Below, piece by piece: positions 5,848 through 13,461 of a DNA stretch of 23,733 bases (within the stretch, counting starts at the first letter, position 1; each line of letters opens with the position of its first letter). Origin of the DNA: CAZKTF01 sp964555565 (GTDB lineage: Bacteria; Planctomycetota; JAJSAM01; JAKLKS01). The stretch is taken from positions 1-23,733 of the forward strand of contig CAZKTF010000025.1 of assembly GCA_964555565.1 (NCBI GenBank). The letters run 5' to 3'. The notes under the pieces are model-generated. The model had not been told where the DNA came from. It saw only the letters and a program-made list of their open reading frames with translations, and ran no database searches. A program made the translations under genes and the position numbers.

Positions 5848-8800
5848 TCAGCGTGGCCGCGATCGGCCCGGGCCCGCGAGGAGGAGGAGCGCGGGAAGGA
5901 CCAGGAGCGTGAGGGCGGTGGAGGTGAGAAGCCCGCCGATGACCACCGTGGCCAGGGGGCGCTGGACCTCCGCCCCGGGGCCGGTCGAGAGGGCCATGGG
6001 GAGGAACCCCAGGCTGGCCACCAGCGCCGTCGTGAGCACGGGCCTCAGGCGCGCGAGGCAGCCCTCCTCGACCGCCGCCCGCCACTGCGTCCCCCGCGCC
6101 GCCAGGTCCCGCACGAAGGAGACGAGGACGAGGCCGTTCAGGACGGCCACGCCGAAGAGCGCGATGAAGCCCACGGCCGCCGAGATCGAGAAGTGGAGCC
6201 CGCGGAGGTGGAGCGCGAGGACTCCTCCCACCGCTGCCAGGGGGACGCCGGAGAACACGAGGAACGCCGGCGCGAGGGCCCCGAAGGACCACGCGAGCAG
6301 CCCGAGGACGATCGCGAGGACGACCGGGACGACGACCGAGAGCCTCCGCCGCGCCCTCTCGAAGTTCTCGAACTGCCCGCCGTACTCGAAGTGGTATCCC
6401 GGGAGGAGCCTCACGCGGGACTCGATCCTCGATCGCGCGTCCGCCACGAAGGATCCGAGGTCGCGCCCCGCGACGTCGCACGAGACGGAGATCGTCCGGG
6501 AGCCCGCGAGGCGGCTCACCTGGGCGGGGCCCTCCACCTCTCGGATCTCCGCCACCCGGGAGAGCGGGACCGCCGTCCCGTCCGCTCCGGCGACCGGGAG
6601 CGCCTCCAGGGCGGCGCGGTCGGTCCGGACGTCCTCGGGGAGGATGACGACCAGGGGCACGCGCCAGTCCCCCTCGAGGACGTCGGCCACGGTCACCCCG
6701 CCCATGCACTCCACGACCTCGAGGATCGCCGCGGCGTCCACGCCGGAGGCCGCCGCCGCCGCGCGGTCCGGCCTCACCTCGAGGTAGGGGAGGCCCTTCA
6801 CGACCTCGACGGCGGGGGTCCCGTCCACGCCGGGGACCTCCCGCAGGACCGCCTGGACCTCCTCCGCGGCCTTCCGCAGGGTCTCCATGTCCGGGCCGTG
6901 GACCCGGACCGCGAGGTCGGCGCGCACCCCCGCGACGAACTCGTTCATCCGGAGCTCGATGGGCTGGGAGAAGGAGTGCTGGGCGCCGGGGACCTTCGCG
7001 AGCGCCTCCCCGATCCGCGCGGCCAGCTCGGCCCGGTTCCCGGCCCGCTTCCACCCCTGGCGGGGGCGGAGCATGACGAACACGTCGGCCAGCTCCGGCC
7101 CCATCGGGTCGTAGGCGACCTCGGCGCGGCCGATCTTCGAGACGACGGTCTCGACCTCGTCGGGGAACTCGGCGCGGAGGAGGCGCTCCACGAGACCGGA
7201 GTGGGCCGCGGACGCCTCGAGCGCCACGCTCGGGAGGCGGACGACGTTCATCGCGATCGCCCCCTCGTCCAGCTCGGGGATGAACTCCGTCCCGAGGCGC
7301 GCCGCGAGGAGGGCGCCCCCGGCCACCACGAGGGCCGCGGCGCCCGCGACCGCCACGGGGGCCGCCAGGGCGGCCCGGAGGAACGGCGCGTAGGCCCCTC
7401 GGGCCCACCGGACGGGCGCGGTCTCCCCGTGCGCCCGGCCGCCGGGGCCGCGGAGCAGAGTCGCCGCGAGCGCCGGGGTGAGCGTGAGGGAGAGGAGGAG
7501 GGAGCCCGCCAGCGCGAAGATCACGGTGAGCGCCATGGGCCGGAACATCCGCCCCTCCACGCCCTCCAGCGCCAGGACCGGGACGTAGACCGCCATGATG
7601 ATGAGCTCGCCGAACATCGTCGGCCCGCGCACCTCCACGGCCGCCCGGCGCACCACCTCCCGGGTGTCCTCCCCGGGCGCGGCCCCGGCGAGGCGTCGCA
7701 TGCAGTTCTCGACCAGGATGACGCTGCTGTCCACGAGGAGCCCGAAGTCGATGGCCCCGAGGCTCATGAGGCTCGCGGACACCCCGACGCCGAGCATGAG
7801 GTTGAAGGCGAAGAGCATGGACAGGGGGATCGCCAGGGCGACGATGACTCCGGCGCGGAGGTGCCCGAGGAGGAGGAGGAGGACCGCGATCACGACGACG
7901 GCGGCCTCGAGGAGGTTCGTCGTGACGGTGCCGATCACCCGGTCGATGAGCGAGGCCCGGTCGTAGAAGGAGCGGACCTCGACCCCGGCGGGGAGACGGG
8001 GGCCGAGGGCGGCCACCGCCTGCTCCACCCGGTGGACGACCGTCCGGCTGTTCTCCCCCTGGAGCATCAGGACGATCCCCGCCACGACCTCGCCCCGCCC
8101 GTCGCGGGTCACGGCGCCCTGGCGGATCTCGTGGCCGATCCGGACCTCCGCCACGTCCCGGACCCGGACGGGGACCTCCTCCCGGACGGCGACCACGACC
8201 TCCGCCGCTTCCGCGGGGGAGCCGAGCCTCCCGAGCCCCCGGACGATGGCCTGCTCGCTCCCCCGGAGCGCGAAGCCCCCGCCCACGTCCGCGGCGCCGC
8301 GCCCGAACGCCTCGCGCAGCCGGCCGAGCGAGACCCCGCGCGAGGCCAGCCGCAGGGGGTCGGCCACGACGTGGACCTCGCGGACGAACCCGCCGAAGGA
8401 GGAGACGTCGGCGACGCCGGGGACGGCGCGCAGCGCGGGGCGGACGATCCGGTCCTGGATCGTCCGCAGCTCCTCGAGAGAGCGCCCCGGCCCCTCGAGC
8501 GAGTACTGGTAGACCTCCCCCAGGCCGGTGGCCGGGGGGCCCAGGGCCGGCCGGCCGGCGGAGGCGGGCACCTCGGCGGCGTCGATGCGTTCGGCGACGA
8601 GGCGCCTCGCGAACCACGGGTCGGTCCGGTCCCCGAAGACCGCCGTTACGACGGAGACCCCGAACTTCGAGATCGAGCGGAGGCCGACCAGCCCCGGGGT
8701 CCCCGCGAGCGAGGTCTCCACGGGGACGGTGACCTGCCGCTCCATCTCGAGCGGGCCGAGGGCCGGCGAGACGGTGACGACCTGGACCTGGACCGGCGTG

Positions 8801-8925
8801 ATGTCGGGGACCGCGTCGATCGGGAGGCCGAGCATCGAGGCGGTCCCGGCGAGGGCGACGGCGACCGCCGCCGCGATCACGAGGACGCGGCGGCGGATCG
8901 ACCAGGAGAGGATCGCCTCGAGCAA
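5848..8925 (-). CDS. Heavy-metal efflux RND pump, CzcA/CusA family (system A)
   Basis: This is a 1025-aa inner-membrane proton-driven transporter of the HME-RND family, which moves metal ions from periplasm or cytoplasm into an outer-membrane channel. The start matches the family (MLEAILSWSIRRRVLV), followed by LPIDAVPDITPVQVQV (33-50). TM4 carries AIDFGLLVDSSVILVEN, with D393, D399 and E406 matching the proton-relay residues of the divalent-cation (Zn/Co/Cd-type) subgroup. EFIPELDEGAIAMN and GAEVQRPLATVVIGGL are further family blocks. TTG 8925 lies 3 bases after the stop of the seven-Cys gene, implying coupling; its own ribosome site is weak. It belongs with the channel and adaptor at 9556-12251. 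Metal specificity cannot be fixed; DFG favours divalent metals over Cu/Ag. Confidence 0.95.
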   Translation of the reverse strand: MLEAILSWSIRRRVLVIAAAVAVALAGTASMLGLPIDAVPDITPVQVQVVTVSPALGPLEMERQVTVPVETSLAGTPGLVGLRSISKFGVSVVTAVFGDRTDPWFARRLVAERIDAAEVPASAGRPALGPPATGLGEVYQYSLEGPGRSLEELRTIQDRIVRPALRAVPGVADVSSFGGFVREVHVVADPLRLASRGVSLGRLREAFGRGAADVGGGFALRGSEQAIVRGLGRLGSPAEAAEVVVAVREEVPVRVRDVAEVRIGHEIRQGAVTRDGRGEVVAGIVLMLQGENSRTVVHRVEQAVAALGPRLPAGVEVRSFYDRASLIDRVIGTVTTNLLEAAVVVIAVLLLLLGHLRAGVIVALAIPLSMLFAFNLMLGVGVSASLMSLGAIDFGLLVDSSVILVENCMRRLAGAAPGEDTREVVRRAAVEVRGPTMFGELIIMAVYVPVLALEGVEGRMFRPMALTVIFALAGSLLLSLTLTPALAATLLRGPGGRAHGETAPVRWARGAYAPFLRAALAAPVAVAGAAALVVAGGALLAARLGTEFIPELDEGAIAMNVVRLPSVALEASAAHSGLVERLLRAEFPDEVETVVSKIGRAEVAYDPMGPELADVFVMLRPRQGWKRAGNRAELAARIGEALAKVPGAQHSFSQPIELRMNEFVAGVRADLAVRVHGPDMETLRKAAEEVQAVLREVPGVDGTPAVEVVKGLPYLEVRPDRAAAAASGVDAAAILEVVECMGGVTVADVLEGDWRVPLVVILPEDVRTDRAALEALPVAGADGTAVPLSRVAEIREVEGPAQVSRLAGSRTISVSCDVAGRDLGSFVADARSRIESRVRLLPGYHFEYGGQFENFERARRRLSVVVPVVLAIVLGLLAWSFGALAPAFLVFSGVPLAAVGGVLALHLRGLHFSISAAVGFIALFGVAVLNGLVLVSFVRDLAARGTQWRAAVEEGCLARLRPVLTTALVASLGFLPMALSTGPGAEVQRPLATVVIGGLLTSTALTLLVLPALLLLAGPGRSRPR

Positions 8926-8928
8926 GGG

Positions 8929-9393
8929 CTACTTCTTCTCCCCGGGCGCGCAGTCGGGGCAGAGGGTGTCGAAGGTCCCCGCCTCGTACCCGGCGCAGTC
9001 CGAGCAGTAGGAGAAGGGCTTCCAGGCGTCCCCCTCCTTCACCTCGTAGCCCCAGGGCTCGAGGACCTGGGCGCGGGGGACCTTCCACGCGGACAGGCGG
9101 ATCGTCTTCCCGGTGAGCTTCCGGTCCGCCCGCAGGTGGTGCCCCCGCGTGTTGTCGAGGAGATGCCACGCGGTCCCGTCCGCGAGGAGGAGCGCGTTGG
9201 CGTGCTTCCCGACGGCATCGCAGTCGGGGGTCGCGCCGGTCTCCTCCGCGAGCCAGCAGCCGAGGCAGATGACCTTCCCCTCCACCGCGACCCGCTCCTC
9301 GGGCTTCGGGTGCGGCTTCTTCGGCTTCTCCTGGGCGAGGACCGCCCCGCCCAGGAGGACGGACACGACGGCGAGCGTCGCGACGAAACGCAT
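8929..9393 (-). CDS. Secreted seven-cysteine protein between adaptor and pump
   Basis: This 154-aa protein has a clear signal peptide (about 1-20, cleavage near VLA-QE), a basic stretch, then CLGCW (C43, C46) and C58. The middle resembles small OB-like periplasmic domains (GKVICLGCW; LLADGTAWHLLDN; LTGKTIRLSAW). The C-terminus has paired CxxC motifs (C130/C133 and C145/C148) forming a likely zinc ribbon or other metal site. H78, H85 and H86 could add ligands. ATG 9393 has GGAGGT just upstream. Its stop is 3 bases before the pump start, so it is tightly linked to pump A. I cannot name a characterised homologue. A periplasmic metal carrier or sensor serving the pump is inference from location and Cys content. 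Confidence 0.75.
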   Translation of the reverse strand: MRFVATLAVVSVLLGGAVLAQEKPKKPHPKPEERVAVEGKVICLGCWLAEETGATPDCDAVGKHANALLLADGTAWHLLDNTRGHHLRADRKLTGKTIRLSAWKVPRAQVLEPWGYEVKEGDAWKPFSYCSDCAGYEAGTFDTLCPDCAPGEKK

Positions 9394-9451
9394 GGGGACC
9401 TCCTCCGAAACTGGCCTCCGGCCTCCGGCCGCCCCTGTGACGGCAACCGCC

Positions 9452-9477
9452 GGGCGGGCTAAGGCCCGCCCCTACAA
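9452..9477 (-). repeat. REP-like palindrome, second copy
   Basis: GGGCGGGC-TAAG-GCCCGCCC (9452-9471) followed by CTACAA reads TTGTAGGGGCGGGCCTTAGC on the minus strand, the same layout as the element at the xseA stop. It is a perfect 8-bp stem with a 4-nt loop, lying in the 162-bp gap between the system A adaptor and the seven-Cys gene. No T-run follows the stem. Confidence 0.6.
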
Positions 9478-9513
9478 CGGCAACGGCGGGGGGGGGCCCC
9501 CGGGGGTTTCGAG

Positions 9514-9530
9514 GGCCGCCGGTGGCGGCC
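9514..9530. other. Perfect 7-bp hairpin
   Basis: GGCCGCC-GGT-GGCGGCC is a perfect 7-bp stem with a 3-nt loop between the two REP-like palindromes. With them it makes the gap a cluster of stable structures that could attenuate or protect the mRNA upstream of the seven-Cys gene and pump A. Confidence 0.4.
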
Positions 9531-9537
9531 CAAGCCC

Positions 9538-9555
9538 GGGGCAAGCCCCCCCCTA
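9538..9555 (-). repeat. REP-like palindrome at the adaptor stop codon, third copy
   Basis: On the minus strand the adaptor stop TAG (9556-9558) is followed at once by TAGGGGGGGGCTTGCCCC, a degenerate copy of the TAGGGGC...GCCC element (GGGGC at 9538-9542 pairs with GCCCC at 9545-9549). As at xseA, the element abuts the end of the coding sequence. Confidence 0.45.
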
Positions 9556-10905
9556 CTAGTCGCTCTCGCAGCAACCTCCCCCGAACTTCGACCGGAGCAT
9601 CTCGGCCTTCAGCGTGAACGCCCCCTTCCCGATCACCTCCTCGCCGTCGGCGAGCCCCTCGACGACCTCGGTGAAGCCGCCCTCCTCGGCCCCGGGCCGG
9701 ATGCGGCGGACGCGGACCTGCCCTTCGCGGCCTCGGACGAACACGAGCATGCAGCACCCGTCGGTCTGGACCGCGTCGGAGGGGACGGCGACCGCCGTCT
9801 CGGCCGGGCGGACCGTGACGGCGACCCGCCCGAGCATCCCGGCGCGGAGGAGGCCGCGGCGGTTCCCCACGGCGATCCGGACCGCGGCGGCGCGGGAGTG
9901 CGGGTCCAGGACCTCGCCCACGTGGAGGACCCGGCCCTTGAACTGCCGCCCGGGGTGGGCCGGGACCTGGAGCAGCGCGGCCTGCCCCGCGGCGAGCCGC
10001 GCCAGGTCCCGCTCCGGGACGCGGGCCACGGCAAGGAGCGTCGTGGCGTCGGCGACCTCGAAGAGGGTCGCGTCGGGGACGGCGCCCTCGCCGACCGTGG
10101 CGGCGCGGGCCACGACCGTCCCCGCGAGCGGGCTCCGCACCTCCAGGCGCCCGTCGAACGGCGCGTCCTCGGCCTCGAGCGCCCGCCTCTCCTCGGGGGA
10201 GAAGCCGAGCGCGGCGAGCCGCGCCGCGGCGGCCCGGAGCGCCGCGGCGGCCTTCCGCTCCGCGGCCTCCGCCTCGGCGAGCCGTCGCCGGGTCTCCAGC
10301 GTGGCGAGGGCCAGCTCCCGTTCCGCCCCCAGCGTCTCCGAGAGGAAGGAGCGTTCCGCCTCCAGCCGCTCCTTCTCGGAGGAGAGCCCCTGCTTCGCGA
10401 GGTCCCGCTGCCGGCGGAGGGCGTCCTCGGCCAGCGGGCGTCCTTCGGCCACGGCCCGCTCGAGCGCGCCGAGGGCCTTCGTCGCGGTCTCGCGCTCCGA
10501 GGCGAGAGTGGCCCGGGCCGCGCGCAGGTCGGCGGACGTCCCCACGAAGGCGCCGCGCGCGTCGGCCACCTCGGCGGACTCGATCACGGCGAGGACGTCC
10601 CCCGCCGCCACCGGGTCGCCGATCGTCTTCCGCGCCTCGAGGACGGTCCCCGCCGCCCGCGGCCGCACGCGGACGAGTCGGTCCTCGGGATGGACGAGCT
10701 CCGCCGCGAGGACGACGCTCTCGGGGAAGGCGTGCCTCCCGGCGCGCGTCCACTCGATCCCCGCGCGGCGGAGCAGCTCGTCGGTGAGGGGGAACTTCAC
10801 CTTCTCCACCCCGCAGGTCGGTTCGCCGTCCCCGGCACGGAGGGCCGGGAGCGGGAGCAGCCCGGCGACCGCCAGCACGGCCGCCCCGATCGTGGATCGC
10901 CTCAT
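9556..10905 (-). CDS. RND efflux periplasmic adaptor, CzcB-type (system A)
   Basis: This 449-aa membrane-fusion protein would link pump A to its TolC-type channel. It has a signal peptide (about 1-24), the lipoyl/barrel-sandwich half RPRAAGTVLEARKTIGDPVAAGDVLAVIESAEVADA, a long charged coiled-coil hairpin, the second lipoyl half EVRSPLAGTVVARAATVGEGA, a beta-barrel, and a membrane-proximal domain ending FTLKAEMLRSKFGGGCCESD. A Cys-Cys pair also occurs in VQTDGCCMLVFVRG. Double-Cys sites and a GCC tail recur in a subset of CzcB-like proteins and may bind metal. ATG 10905 has GGAGGAGGT and overlaps the channel stop as ATGA, so translation is coupled. A 162-bp gap with palindromes separates it from the next gene. 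Confidence 0.93.
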   Translation of the reverse strand: MRRSTIGAAVLAVAGLLPLPALRAGDGEPTCGVEKVKFPLTDELLRRAGIEWTRAGRHAFPESVVLAAELVHPEDRLVRVRPRAAGTVLEARKTIGDPVAAGDVLAVIESAEVADARGAFVGTSADLRAARATLASERETATKALGALERAVAEGRPLAEDALRRQRDLAKQGLSSEKERLEAERSFLSETLGAERELALATLETRRRLAEAEAAERKAAAALRAAAARLAALGFSPEERRALEAEDAPFDGRLEVRSPLAGTVVARAATVGEGAVPDATLFEVADATTLLAVARVPERDLARLAAGQAALLQVPAHPGRQFKGRVLHVGEVLDPHSRAAAVRIAVGNRRGLLRAGMLGRVAVTVRPAETAVAVPSDAVQTDGCCMLVFVRGREGQVRVRRIRPGAEEGGFTEVVEGLADGEEVIGKGAFTLKAEMLRSKFGGGCCESD

Positions 10906-12251
10906 CGCACCACCTCCTCCGTCCGTTCCGCCGGCGCGGGGGCCGGAAGCCCCCGCGCGCGGTCCAGCCCGATCCCGGCCTTCTCGGCCGCGAGCCTCCG
11001 GTCCGCGTGCGACGACCGCGCCCGGAGGACGCGGTCGCGGGCCGCGAGGAGCGTGGCCAGGTCCAGGTTCCCCGCGCGGAAGCCCTCCTCGGCGAGGCCG
11101 AGCGCCTCCTCCAGCGGCGGGAGGACCTCGGCCTCCTCGGCGGCGCGCGCCCGCTCCGCGGCCAGGAGCGCGCGGAGCGCGGCCGCCACCTCGGCGCGGA
11201 CCGCGTGGACCCGGGCGAGGTAGGCCTCGCGGGCGGCGTCCCGGGCCGCCTCGCGGGAGGCGACCTCGCCCTGCGCCCGGTCGAAGAGCGGCAGCGCGAT
11301 CCCCGCCCCCGCGCCGAAGCGGTCGCTCTTCCCCTCGTCCCGCTCGAAGACGGGGCCGAGGGAGGGCCAGGGCCAGCGGAGGAGGCGCGCCAGTCGCAGC
11401 TCCTGCTCCGCCCGGTCCAGGCGCGCCCGGGCGACCCGCACCTCGGGCCGGGCGGCGAGGGCTGCGGCGACGAGCGGATCCAGCGCCGCGCCCTCGGGCG
11501 GGGGCGGGTCCCCGGCCCCCGGCGCAGGCGGCGCCGGGCGGAGTGGCGTCCCCGGGGGGAGGCCGAGGAGACCGCACACCTCCTCGCGGGCCGCCTCGAC
11601 CGCCGACCGGGCCTCCCTCTCGTCCCGGGCCGCGGCGGCGGCGTCGGAGGCCGTGAGGAGCGTCTCCAGCCTCGAGGCCGCGCCCGCGCGGGCGCGCCCC
11701 TCCGCCCAGGCGCGGAGGGAGGCCGCAGACTCCCGCGCGATCCCCGCGAGCCGGAGCCGCTCCTCCGCCGCCCGCCACCCGGCGTGGGCCTCCCGGACCC
11801 GCGCCGCGAGGTCCCGCTCGGCGGCCTCGACTCCCGCCCGGGACTCCTCGAGCCCCGCCTGCGCCGCCGCGACCCGCGCGCCGCGCTCCCCCGGCCGGGG
11901 GGGGAAGAGGCGAAGCGCGGCCTCGATGGTCCCGTTGGCGATCCCGCCTCCGACCCCCTGCACGCGCGCGAGGGAGACGTCGAGGTCGGGGTTCGGGAGG
12001 AGGCCCGCGGTCACGACCTCGCCCTCGGCCACGCCGGCCGCGCGCCGCTCCGCCCGGAGGTCCGGGTTGAGGAGGAGGGCCAGGGTGACCGCCTCCTCCG
12101 GGCCGAGCGTCCCCTCCGGCGCCTGCGGTCTTGCCGCGGTGGCCCGGCGGTCGAGCTCCGCCAGCGCCTCGGGCGGGGAGGGGGCGGGCGCGGCGGCTGC
12201 GGCGCAGCCGGCGGCGAGCAAGGCCAGGAGGATCGAGGCGCGGACGGGCAT
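10902..12251 (-). CDS. TolC/CzcC-type outer-membrane efflux channel (system A)
   Basis: This 449-aa outer-membrane factor forms the exit duct of efflux system A. It begins with a lipoprotein signal ending LLAAGC (C16 acylation site). It then shows the two structural repeats of the family: EAVTLALLLNPDLRAERR with TAGLLPNPDLDVSL in the first half, and AALAARPEVRVARARLDRAEQELRLARLL with AGIALPLFDRAQGEVASREAARDAAREAY in the second. Long Ala/Arg-rich helices lie between. ATG 12251 has GGGGAG upstream. Its stop overlaps the adaptor start by 4 bp. A 63-bp gap with a perfect hairpin separates it from the preceding Cys-rich gene. The CzcC-like relation follows from sequence and from the neighbouring metal pump. 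Confidence 0.92.
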   Translation of the reverse strand: MPVRASILLALLAAGCAAAAAPAPSPPEALAELDRRATAARPQAPEGTLGPEEAVTLALLLNPDLRAERRAAGVAEGEVVTAGLLPNPDLDVSLARVQGVGGGIANGTIEAALRLFPPRPGERGARVAAAQAGLEESRAGVEAAERDLAARVREAHAGWRAAEERLRLAGIARESAASLRAWAEGRARAGAASRLETLLTASDAAAAARDEREARSAVEAAREEVCGLLGLPPGTPLRPAPPAPGAGDPPPPEGAALDPLVAAALAARPEVRVARARLDRAEQELRLARLLRWPWPSLGPVFERDEGKSDRFGAGAGIALPLFDRAQGEVASREAARDAAREAYLARVHAVRAEVAAALRALLAAERARAAEEAEVLPPLEEALGLAEEGFRAGNLDLATLLAARDRVLRARSSHADRRLAAEKAGIGLDRARGLPAPAPAERTEEVVR

Positions 12252-12283
12252 GCACTCCCCTCGGGACGCGGGACGGGCGCGGG

Positions 12284-12302
12284 GTCCCCGCGGAGCGGGG
12301 AC
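12284..12302. other. Perfect 8-bp intercistronic hairpin
   Basis: GTCCCCGC-GGA-GCGGGGAC is a perfect stem-loop in the 63-bp gap between the stop of the Cys-rich gene and the channel start. No T-run follows on either strand. It may act as an mRNA stability or attenuation element that sets the ratio of the small protein to the efflux proteins; this is inference. Confidence 0.45.
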
Positions 12303-12314
12303 GGAGAGGGAGCG

Positions 12315-12686
12315 CTAGATGCGCAGCGGCGAGGCGATCGCGAACGGAGGCGGAGTGTCGAACAGACCGTCGCCGGCGAGGCCCGCAGGCACGAGCGCGG
12401 GAGCGGCGGCGAAGGGGCCGGCCGCCCACCCCGCCGCGGGAGCAGGATCGGGGAGCGGATCCGGCCGGGTGGTCCGGGTCGCGTGCGTCCTGCCGTCGCA
12501 TCCCGGCCCGCAGGCGCAGAGGTCCGCGTCGTCCCGGGCGGCGGGGCCCTCCGGCGCGCTGGACTCCCCGCAGCATCCGACCACGGCCGGCGCGCAGGTC
12601 CCGCCCGCGAGGAGGCAGAGCGCGCACGCGGGGACCCCGGGCAGGAGCACCGTGGCGAGGGCGAGCAACACGGCGAGGACGCGCAT
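12315..12686 (-). CDS. Small secreted Cys-rich protein, first gene of system A
   Basis: Predicted as 123 aa with a signal peptide (MRVLAVLLALATVLLPGVPACA), then a cluster of cysteines: CLLAGGTC, VVGCCGES, LCACGPGC. After an Asp/Arg linker a Pro/Ala-rich tail follows, ending FAIASPLRI. I chose ATG 12686 because it starts directly at the signal peptide; the frame stays open to TTG 12725, but that TTG is better read as a promoter element. No strong ribosome site is seen, so the mRNA may be nearly leaderless. System B begins with a comparable small secreted Cys protein, and such genes recur ahead of CzcC-type channels. Metal binding in the periplasm is likely but not shown. I do not recognise a named family. 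Confidence 0.6.
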   Translation of the reverse strand: MRVLAVLLALATVLLPGVPACALCLLAGGTCAPAVVGCCGESSAPEGPAARDDADLCACGPGCDGRTHATRTTRPDPLPDPAPAAGWAAGPFAAAPALVPAGLAGDGLFDTPPPFAIASPLRI

Positions 12687-12696
12687 CAGGGGGACC

Positions 12697-12725
12697 ATGG
12701 TCACCGGGGGGCCCGGGGGAGTCAA
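12697..12725 (-). promoter_or_regulatory. Candidate promoter of system A with overlapping palindrome
   Basis: On the minus strand TTGACT (12725-12720) is followed, after 17 bases, by GACCAT (12702-12697), a weak -10. The expected transcript start is only a few bases before ATG 12686. GACCATGGTC (12693-12702) is a perfect 10-bp palindrome over the -10 and could be an operator. The layout resembles the candidate promoter before the small gene of system B. Confidence 0.35.
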
Positions 12726-12810
12726 GGATCGGGGCCACGGGCCGGGCGGGCGTGGGCCGGAGGCGAACGGTCAGCGGATCGCGAGACGGCGGCGGCCTGC
12801 GCCGACGTCG

Positions 12811-13461
12811 TCAGTCGGCATGGCCGCAGCCTCCCCGGACCTGTTCCCGCCACTCCTTCACGAGCCACGGGACCATCAGGATCGCCGCGACGGGATCGGC
12901 CCACCACCACCCGAGCGAGGCGTTCGCGGCGAGGCCGAGGAGGAGGGTGACGGAGAGGTACGAGCAGGCGAGGGTCTCCATGGCCTCGGCCCGCAGGGCC
13001 GCGCTCCCGATGCGGCGGGCGACGCGGAGCTTGCCCCACGAGGCGAGGGGCATGAGCACGAGGGAGGCCGAGGCCAGCACGATTCCCACGACGCTCTCGT
13101 CCGGCGTTTCCCGGCGCCAGAGCGTCCAGGCGGCGTCCGCGACGACGTACGCGGCCAGGGCGAGGAAGGTCCGGCCGATGAAACGGTGGACGCGGTGCTC
13201 GGCCCTCTCGATGCGTTCCTGCGAGGCGCCGCTCGCCTCGACGGAGAACCGCCAGAGGAGCGCGGCGGCGGCGGCGACCTCGATGACGCTGTCGAAGCCG
13301 AAACCGATCAGGGCGACGCTGTCCGCGACGGCCCCCGACCAGAGGGCCACGACCGCCTCCAGCACGTTGTAGGCCAGGGTCGAGGCGACGAGCCACACGG
13401 CGACGCGCCGCCAGTCGCGCGCGGCGGCGAGGCTAGGCGGGGACAGACCCGGGGGATCCAT
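12811..13461 (-). CDS. TMEM163/CDF-like cation transporter
   Basis: This 216-aa membrane protein has about six helices and resembles the short CDF-like/TMEM163 cation transporters. The first metal-site helix reads VADSVALIGFGFDSVIEV (D47, D57). Later come FIGRTFLALAAYVVADA (94-110) and AEAMETLACSYLSVTLL (158-174) with WWWADPVAAI (185-194, D189). The usual C-terminal cytosolic domain of long CDF exporters is missing; instead it ends GCGHAD. ATG 13461 lies 29 bp inside the end of pump B, with GGAGGAAG upstream, so it is the last gene of system B and coupled to the pump. It would move metal across the inner membrane, likely toward periplasmic export. Direction and metal are inferred. Confidence 0.8.
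   Translation of the reverse strand: MDPPGLSPPSLAAARDWRRVAVWLVASTLAYNVLEAVVALWSGAVADSVALIGFGFDSVIEVAAAAALLWRFSVEASGASQERIERAEHRVHRFIGRTFLALAAYVVADAAWTLWRRETPDESVVGIVLASASLVLMPLASWGKLRVARRIGSAALRAEAMETLACSYLSVTLLLGLAANASLGWWWADPVAAILMVPWLVKEWREQVRGGCGHAD

Noticed and set aside
5818..9462. A 1214-residue plus-strand frame opposite pump A
   Set aside because: Antisense shadow of the pump; Asp/Gly/Arg/His-rich with no fold or start signal.
4952..10753. A 1933-residue minus-strand open frame
   Set aside because: It runs out of frame across the ACT, pump A, seven-Cys and adaptor genes; its Arg/Gly/Pro-rich product matches no family and arises from scarcity of stop codons at high GC.
12687..12725. 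TTG 12725 as start of the system A small protein
   Set aside because: It would put 13 Pro-rich residues before the signal peptide and has no ribosome site; TTGACT fits a -35 element better.
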